Assembly: GCA_947461185.1 (NCBI GenBank) | Contig: CANHJY010000034.1 | Span: 1 to 12,047, forward strand | Reading direction: 5' to 3' | Origin: Flavobacteriales bacterium | GTDB lineage: Bacteria > Bacteroidota > Bacteroidia > Flavobacteriales_D > Crocinitomicaceae | DNA length: 12,047 bases | In this document: positions 6,698 through 12,047 of the stretch, one piece after another | Layout of the letters: every line of letters begins with the position of its first letter | Numbering within the stretch: position 1 is the first letter of the stretch | Made by a program: the position numbers and the translations under genes | The notes under the pieces: model-generated | Database searches by the model: none | Told to the model about the DNA's origin: nothing | The model's input: only the letters and a program-made list of their open reading frames with translations

Positions 6698-9028
6698 ATG
6701 AAACACTTAGTTAGTTTGATTGCAATTCTCATCACTTTTTCAGTTGGTGCCCAAATTGAAGGTCAAGTCGTGAGTATGGAAAATGCGAGCCCAATAGAAG
6801 GCGCAACAATTTATGTAGATCAGAAAAAAGAGGCAGTTACGGATGGACAAGGGAAATTCTTTTTGAATAGAACAATATTTCCATGCACTTTGATAGTTGT
6901 TAAGGAATTGTTTCTTTCTGATACGATTGTGTTAAGTAATGCTAATCCGATAAAAATATTATTGGAATCCAACACCAAAACTTTTGACGCGGTTGTCGTT
7001 TCTGCAGGAAGACGTCAACAAAAAGTGGAAGAAGTGAGTATTTCCCTTGAAATTATTAAACCTCAATTAATTAATAATAAGGGCATTACAGATCTAGAGC
7101 AGGCTGTTGATCAAAGTCCTGGAGTTTATGCAATGGATGGGCAAGTGAGTATTCGCGGAGGTGGCGGTTATTCTTATGGTGCTGGAAGTCGTGTACTTTT
7201 ACTTTGGAATGGAATACCAATGACCTCTCCTGATGTAGGTGATGTGAAATGGAATTCTATACCAATGGAAAACGCTTCACAAATAGAGGTCGTCAAAGGG
7301 GCGTCATCCGTGCTTTACGGAAGTGGTGCATTGAATGGGACTATTTCCTTAACGGAAAAAGACCCTAGTAAAGACGGAGAACTTAGCGCAAAAGCAATGT
7401 GTGGCGTTTATGGGAATCCGCGAAGAGAGAGTTTGAAATGGTGGACAGTAAATCCTATGTTTTACACGGCAGATGTTTTTTATGGAAAATCGTACAAACA
7501 AATTGGATATACACTTTCCGTGAATGGATATAAAAGTGATGGATATAGAAAAGGGGAGTTGGAAAACAGGGCTAGATTGGGAGGTTCGTTTTACTATCGT
7601 CCGGCTAAATTAGATCGTCTGAAATTGGGTGCTTTTTTTAATGCACAATACCAATATACCGGGGCTTTTATTTTATGGGAGAGTGACTCATTAGGCTATA
7701 TAGCCCAAGGTGGTATGGATCCGATGGGGCCTGGCTCTACGCTATCCTATCAGAAGTCTCTACGTTTAAATGTAGACCCCTATCTAAAGTACTTCGACAA
7801 CAATAACAATAAGCATGAACTGAAAACAAGGTATTATCTAGTTTCTACCGGTGACCTAACAAATATATACGCTTCTTCCAAAGCAGAAATGTATTACGCT
7901 AATTATCAATTTCAGAAGCAATGGAAAGAAGGGTCAACTTTATCTGTTGGTTCAACATTCAATCATAATAAAATATTAAGCGGCCCTTTCGGAAACCATA
8001 ATGCAAACAATGCTGCCTTATATGGTCAGTTTGAATGGAAAAAAGATAAATGGGATATTTCATTAGGTACCCGTTTGGAATATTTTGAATTGGATGGGAA
8101 ACAGGGAGATTCTTACTTTTACCTCAACAAAGATTCTTCTTCGGTATTACCAATATATCCGATTTTTAGAAGCGGTATCCATTATGAATTAACTAAAGCG
8201 AGCCATTTGAGAGCGTCATTTGGACAAGGAATTCGTTTTCCTTCTATTGCAGAAAGATATGCTGCGACATCAAATGGTGGTGTAATTATTTTTCCAAATC
8301 CCGATTTGAAACCTGAAATTGGGTGGGCTGCTGAAATAGGATTCAAACAAATTGTGAAAATGGGCGAATGGAAAGGTTATGCTGATATAGCTGGCTTTAT
8401 CAATCAATACAGCAATATGATTGAGTATACATTCGGGGTATATAACCCAGATTCTGTTGTAGTTACACCCGCTAATCTTACAGATTGGGTTGGATTTAAA
8501 GCAAAAAATGCAGAAAGAGCAAGAATTACCGGAGTAGAGTTTTCGTTCAATAGTGCAGGAAAAATAAAGGAAGTTGAGGTTATTTCTTTAGTCGGTTATA
8601 CCTATATGAATCCGATAAGTTTGAACACGAATAAAGATTATGTTTTAATGTTCTCTGACACAACAACCAATATGCTAAAATACCGTTTTCGACATTTGGC
8701 TAAAGCAGATATTGAGGTGAATTATAAAAAGTACAGTGCTGGGATTTCATGCAGGTATAATAGTTTTATGAAGAACATTGACCGGGTTTTTCTGGAAGAT
8801 TTAAATCCTACGAATGAGGTACTTTATGTATTACCTGGTTTACGAGAATACCGTGAAAAATATGATCAAGGTAGTTTGGTTTTCGACGCAAGAGTTGGAT
8901 TTAATGTTAAGGATTCACTTCGTCTTGGTTTTATTGTGAACAATATTCTCAATGCTGAATATGTAAGCAGACCTGCTGATATTCAAGCTCCACGAACATT
9001 CATGTTGCAGCTTCAATATAAAATTTAA
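6698..9028 (+). CDS. TonB-dependent outer-membrane receptor with carboxypeptidase-like regulatory domain (copy 1)
   Basis: The 776-residue receptor imports an unidentified ligand across the outer membrane using TonB energy. ATG at 6698 was chosen over an in-frame TTG three bases earlier. Domains in order: signal peptide (cleavage VGA|Q near residue 18), CarboxypepD_reg-like beta-sandwich (about 19-95, with the GQVV...PIEGATIYV pattern), TonB box-like AVVVSA (98-103), plug (about 110-222, with SIRGGGG, ASQIEVVKG and SSVLYGSGALNG), then a 22-strand-type beta barrel to the end. The protein ends in YKI, an alternating hydrophobic terminal strand suitable for Bam assembly. No SusD-like lipoprotein is adjacent, so this is not a polysaccharide-utilisation pair of the SusC/SusD kind. 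The closest relative in view is the next gene. Siderophore, metal, cobalamin or peptide import are all possible; the sequence does not decide. Confidence 0.93.
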   Translation: MKHLVSLIAILITFSVGAQIEGQVVSMENASPIEGATIYVDQKKEAVTDGQGKFFLNRTIFPCTLIVVKELFLSDTIVLSNANPIKILLESNTKTFDAVVVSAGRRQQKVEEVSISLEIIKPQLINNKGITDLEQAVDQSPGVYAMDGQVSIRGGGGYSYGAGSRVLLLWNGIPMTSPDVGDVKWNSIPMENASQIEVVKGASSVLYGSGALNGTISLTEKDPSKDGELSAKAMCGVYGNPRRESLKWWTVNPMFYTADVFYGKSYKQIGYTLSVNGYKSDGYRKGELENRARLGGSFYYRPAKLDRLKLGAFFNAQYQYTGAFILWESDSLGYIAQGGMDPMGPGSTLSYQKSLRLNVDPYLKYFDNNNNKHELKTRYYLVSTGDLTNIYASSKAEMYYANYQFQKQWKEGSTLSVGSTFNHNKILSGPFGNHNANNAALYGQFEWKKDKWDISLGTRLEYFELDGKQGDSYFYLNKDSSSVLPIYPIFRSGIHYELTKASHLRASFGQGIRFPSIAERYAATSNGGVIIFPNPDLKPEIGWAAEIGFKQIVKMGEWKGYADIAGFINQYSNMIEYTFGVYNPDSVVVTPANLTDWVGFKAKNAERARITGVEFSFNSAGKIKEVEVISLVGYTYMNPISLNTNKDYVLMFSDTTTNMLKYRFRHLAKADIEVNYKKYSAGISCRYNSFMKNIDRVFLEDLNPTNEVLYVLPGLREYREKYDQGSLVFDARVGFNVKDSLRLGFIVNNILNAEYVSRPADIQAPRTFMLQLQYKI

Positions 9029-9049
9029 TTTCAGAAAGGTCAATTCAAC

Positions 9050-9057
9050 TAATTTTG
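9050..9057 (+). promoter_or_regulatory. Candidate -7 promoter box for the second receptor gene
   Basis: TAATTTTG fully matches TAnnTTTG; TTTC at 9029-9032 lies 17 bases upstream and matches three of four -33 bases. The start point would fall about 26 bases before the ATG at 9090. An eight-base perfect palindrome, ACAGCTGT (9067-9074), sits where early transcribed sequence would be. This suggests the second receptor can be transcribed separately from the first, although readthrough across the 61-base gap is also possible. Confidence 0.4.
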
Positions 9058-9089
9058 GTATTTTCGACAGCTGTGCTAGAATTTAAACC

Positions 9090-11426
9090 ATGAAAATACT
9101 TATTGTCTCACTTTTGTTGGTTCCATTTATTACGTTTTCTCAGGTTGATGGAACGGTTCTTCAGAAAGAAAACAATCTACCCATTGTTGGAGCTAAAATT
9201 ATTGCATCAGATGGTCAAAAAGCTATTACTGGGACGGATGGCAAATTTAATTTTACTAAGAATGCTTTTCCTTTAACGATAATTACCACTGCAGTTCAAT
9301 TTGCAAATGATACCACTGTAATTAAACAATCCGGATTAATTACCATTTTAATGGTTCCACCTGTAAAATCAATGTCTACAGTTGTTGTCTCTGCTGGAAA
9401 AAGAGAACAGGAAATTGAAGAGGTTCCTATTTCAATGGAAATTATTAAGCCTACATTAATCGATAATAAGGGAATAACTGACTTGGAACAAGCCGTTGAC
9501 CAAAGTCCAGGGGTATTTACGATGGATGGTCAAGTTAGTATTCGCGGAGGTTCAGGTTTCGCATATGGAACAGGAAGTCGTGTGCTTTTACTTTGGAATG
9601 GAATGCCTTTGTTATCTGGTTATGCAGGCGATACGCAATGGAATGCAATACCAATGGAACAGGCTTCGCAAATTGAAATCATGAAAGGAGCATCATCTGT
9701 TTTGTATGGAAGTGGGGCTTTGAATGGTGTTATTTCTTTGTCTGAAAAAGAACCTGGTTTGGTTCCTGAGACCAAGGTTAAAGTACAATATGGAATTTAT
9801 GACAATGCCAAAAGGTCAACTTTGAATTGGTGGAAAGAAGCTGGGAAGGTCAATCCCATGCAACAGCAAGTAGAAGCCTATCATTCTAAAATGCATAAGA
9901 ATTTGGGCTATACCATTTCCACCACAGGATTTCATAACGATGGGTACAGGGAGGGTGAGCCTGAATACCGCGCTAGGGTTAGTGGAACATTTTATCTCAG
10001 ACCAGAAAGTTGGAAGCGTTTAAAAGCAGGAATCAGTTACAACTATCAAATTCAGAAAACCGGAAATTTCTTAATCTGGCAAAGCGATACTTTTGCGTAT
10101 CAGCCTTCTGGTGGAGCAGATACTTCTTTGGAGTCGTCAACCGTGACTTACAATCGAGGTCAACGGTTATTTATTGACCCGTACCTAAAGTATGTGGATA
10201 ATAAAGGAAATGTCCACAATTTTAAAACACGTGTTTACTTTGCTCAAAATACAAACCTTACGAACACTTCGCAAAGTAATGGAGCTACAGTATATTTTGC
10301 CGATTATCAATTTCAAAGAAAATATAAAAATGGGATTACTTTAACGAGTGGTCTTTCGAATATTTATAATACGGTAAAATCACAACTTTTTGGCGATCAT
10401 TTATCCAATAACGCTTCAATGTATGGACAATACGAACACAAAATAGGTAAATTGGATTTGTCAGCTGGTGTTCGGATAGAACATTTTATAATGGACGGTA
10501 AAACAGGGGATTCTGATTTTTTTATTGGAAAAGACAGTTCTGACCGCATTAAACTCCCTGTATATCCGGTTTTTAGAGCAGGAATGCATTATGAATTATT
10601 TAAGTATACCCATTTAAGAGCTTCAATCGGACAAGGGATTCGATATCCATCAGTCGCAGAGCGATATACGCAAACCAGCGTGGGTGCATTGAATATTTTC
10701 CCTAATCCTGATTTGCGTCCAGAGAAAGGATGGGCTGCTGAAATAGGGGTCAAGCAAGTTGTGAAAATGGGTGAATGGAAAGGGATCATTGATATTGCAG
10801 GATTTATTAACCAGTATAGCAATATGATGGAGTTTTCATTTGGAGTATTTAATCCTGATAGTGTTGTATTAACGCCTCAAAATATTTTTTCTTGGGTAGG
10901 GTTTAAAGCCCAAAATGCGGAGGCTGCTAGAATTTCAGGTGTTGAATTTTCATTTAACAGTATGGGTAAGTTAGGTCCGGTGGAAGTAATTACATTGATA
11001 GGTTATACTTATATGAACCCTATAACTTTGAATGATAATTCTCAATATCTGATGTCTTTTTCTGATACCAGTTCAAATATGCTTAAATATCGCTTCAAAC
11101 ATTTGGCAAAAGCTGATGTGGAATGTAATTACAAAGCGTTTAGTTTTGGGTTTTCCTCACGATATAACTCGTTCATGACCAATATTGATCGTGTCTTTGA
11201 AAAGCCAATAGCAGGTTCAACTTATATTCTCCCAGGATTAGAGAGCTATCGCCAAATTTACAACAAAGGGAATTTAGTATTTGATGTGCGTTTGGGATAT
11301 AAATTGAATGAAAATTATCGGATTGGATTAATGGTAAATAATTTATTTAACGTTGAAGTTACTACTCGTCCTGGTGATGTTCAAGCGCCAAGAATGTTTT
11401 TAGCGCAAATTCAAATGAAGTTTTAA
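9090..11426 (+). CDS. TonB-dependent outer-membrane receptor with carboxypeptidase-like regulatory domain (copy 2)
   Basis: The 778-residue receptor is a paralogue of the preceding gene with the same architecture: signal peptide (cleavage TFS|Q near residue 17), CarboxypepD_reg-like domain (about 18-92), TonB box-like TVVVSA (97-102), plug (about 109-221, with SIRGGSG, ASQIEIMKG and SSVLYGSGALNG) and a beta barrel ending in MKF. Aligned by eye, 68 of 86 residues are identical between GITDLEQ and SGALNG of the two plugs. The last 200 or so barrel residues are also close, while the N-terminal domain and the middle of the barrel differ more, as expected if ligand-contacting loops have diverged. 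The ligand is unknown and no SusD partner is present. Its TAA stop shares one base with the kdsB start codon (TAATG), so kdsB is probably translated from the same mRNA by stop-restart coupling. Confidence 0.93.
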   Translation: MKILIVSLLLVPFITFSQVDGTVLQKENNLPIVGAKIIASDGQKAITGTDGKFNFTKNAFPLTIITTAVQFANDTTVIKQSGLITILMVPPVKSMSTVVVSAGKREQEIEEVPISMEIIKPTLIDNKGITDLEQAVDQSPGVFTMDGQVSIRGGSGFAYGTGSRVLLLWNGMPLLSGYAGDTQWNAIPMEQASQIEIMKGASSVLYGSGALNGVISLSEKEPGLVPETKVKVQYGIYDNAKRSTLNWWKEAGKVNPMQQQVEAYHSKMHKNLGYTISTTGFHNDGYREGEPEYRARVSGTFYLRPESWKRLKAGISYNYQIQKTGNFLIWQSDTFAYQPSGGADTSLESSTVTYNRGQRLFIDPYLKYVDNKGNVHNFKTRVYFAQNTNLTNTSQSNGATVYFADYQFQRKYKNGITLTSGLSNIYNTVKSQLFGDHLSNNASMYGQYEHKIGKLDLSAGVRIEHFIMDGKTGDSDFFIGKDSSDRIKLPVYPVFRAGMHYELFKYTHLRASIGQGIRYPSVAERYTQTSVGALNIFPNPDLRPEKGWAAEIGVKQVVKMGEWKGIIDIAGFINQYSNMMEFSFGVFNPDSVVLTPQNIFSWVGFKAQNAEAARISGVEFSFNSMGKLGPVEVITLIGYTYMNPITLNDNSQYLMSFSDTSSNMLKYRFKHLAKADVECNYKAFSFGFSSRYNSFMTNIDRVFEKPIAGSTYILPGLESYRQIYNKGNLVFDVRLGYKLNENYRIGLMVNNLFNVEVTTRPGDVQAPRMFLAQIQMKF

Positions 11427-12047
11427 TGCACGTTGTTGGAATTATTCCCGCTCGTTTTGCTTCAAGTCGTTTTCCAGGAAAACCGCTCATTGATTTGAAG
11501 GGTAAGTCGATGATTCAGCGCGTTTATGAAGGTGCAAGTAAATCGGATTTAATTTCGGAATTGATTGTTGCTACAGATGATGAAAGAATTTATAACGAGG
11601 TGAAACGATTCGGTGGACAAGTTGTTATGACCGCTACAACCCACCAAACAGGAACGGATCGTTGTGCAGAGGTGGTGAATCAATTGCAAAATGCTGATGT
11701 AGTTATAAATATCCAAGGTGATGAACCGCTTGTTGATTATAGACAGTTGAATCAATTAATAGATGCTTTTAATTCGGATGAGGTAAAGATTGCTACCCTT
11801 GCATCAAGGAAAATAACTTTGGATGACCTTCAAAATCCCAATCGTATTAAAGTAGTACTAGATAACAATAATAAGGCAATCTATTTCAGCAGAAGCGCTG
11901 TTCCTAATGCTGCTAATCTGAGGGAGGATGCGCTCACTTTTTATCCTTTTTTGCGACATATCGGACTTTACGGATTTAGAACGGACGTCATCAAAGAAAT
12001 AACACAACTTGAGCCCACCTTATTAGAACAAACAGAATCTCTTGAAC
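11426..12047 (+). CDS. kdsB: 3-deoxy-manno-octulosonate cytidylyltransferase (CMP-KDO synthetase), 3' end cut
   Basis: The first 207 codons are present; the gene runs off the right edge. The enzyme makes CMP-KDO and pyrophosphate from CTP and KDO in the cytoplasm, activating KDO for addition to lipid A in lipopolysaccharide synthesis. Visible family motifs are the nucleotide-binding PARFASSRFPGKPL (8-21), ATDDERI (49-55), TGTDRCAEV (75-83), NIQGDEPL (95-102, with the magnesium-binding Asp99), NPNRIKVVLD (137-146), YFSRSAVP (153-160) and HIGLYGFR (178-185). The terminal part of the nucleotidyltransferase fold, with the second metal-binding Asp, lies outside the window. The start ATG overlaps the stop of the second receptor gene by one base. 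I see no promoter of its own inside the receptor's end, although one further upstream cannot be excluded. Confidence 0.96.
   Translation, partial: MHVVGIIPARFASSRFPGKPLIDLKGKSMIQRVYEGASKSDLISELIVATDDERIYNEVKRFGGQVVMTATTHQTGTDRCAEVVNQLQNADVVINIQGDEPLVDYRQLNQLIDAFNSDEVKIATLASRKITLDDLQNPNRIKVVLDNNNKAIYFSRSAVPNAANLREDALTFYPFLRHIGLYGFRTDVIKEITQLEPTLLEQTESLE

Larger units (their letters stand above)
6698..11426 (+). repeat. Tandem gene duplication: two paralogous receptor genes
   Basis: Two head-to-tail genes of 2331 and 2337 bases (776 and 778 codons) encode receptors that can be aligned along most of their length. Conservation is uneven. Some stretches are near-identical even in DNA, for example 7184-7215 against 9573-9604 with 31 of 32 bases the same. 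The signal peptides, regulatory domains and mid-barrel are clearly diverged. This marks an old tandem duplication, possibly with later gene conversion. Confidence 0.8.

Noticed and set aside
6698..11426. SusC/SusD polysaccharide-utilisation locus
   Set aside because: No SusD-like lipoprotein, glycoside hydrolase or sensor gene accompanies the receptors, and at about 776 residues they are shorter than usual SusC proteins.
1..12047. Mobile element, CRISPR array, defence island or RNA gene
   Set aside because: No transposase, integrase, terminal repeats, spaced direct repeats, tRNA cloverleaf or rRNA segment was seen; all long reading frames belong to ordinary chromosomal families.

Overview
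This looks like a core chromosomal segment of a Bacteroidota bacterium, most likely from the Flavobacteriia or a related group. The evidence is an AT-rich sequence, genes without Shine-Dalgarno sites but with A-rich leaders, several good matches to the Bacteroidota -7 promoter box (TAnnTTTG), two TonB-dependent receptors that begin with a carboxypeptidase-like regulatory domain, and a secreted protein related to the gliding/type IX secretion proteins GldJ and GldK. I cannot name the species from this window.

Layout. Positions 1-779 (minus) hold a nearly complete SUMF1-fold secreted protein of the GldJ/GldK type, cut by the window edge. A 174-base gap with two short hairpins separates it from a two-gene minus-strand operon: a dCMP deaminase (2976-2533) overlapping a membrane-anchored S41 C-terminal processing protease (2546-954). 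A divergent promoter region (2977-3208) leads to a plus-strand PpiD-like periplasmic folding factor (3209-5431). This gene converges on dprA (6572-5466, minus), and a strong intrinsic terminator for the plus-strand gene lies over the last codons of dprA. After a second divergent region (6573-6697) come two tandem paralogous TonB-dependent receptors (6698-9028 and 9090-11426). The second receptor's stop codon shares one base with the start of kdsB (11426 onward), which runs off the right edge. No stretch without a gene exceeds 300 bases.

How the genes relate. Most products act in or build the cell envelope: a periplasmic protease and a folding factor, two outer-membrane receptors, the enzyme that activates KDO for lipopolysaccharide, and a GldJ/K-like exported protein. 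The deaminase (thymidylate precursor supply) and DprA (loading of incoming single-stranded DNA onto RecA in transformation) are cytoplasmic. I see ordinary neighbouring genes rather than one pathway. There is no tRNA, rRNA, CRISPR array, insertion sequence, phage gene or defence cassette, and I found no convincing undescribed system. The items most worth a second look are the receptor duplication, the orphan GldJ/K-like protein without FGE cysteines, the repeated degenerate parvulin-like modules in the PpiD homologue, and the terminator embedded in dprA.
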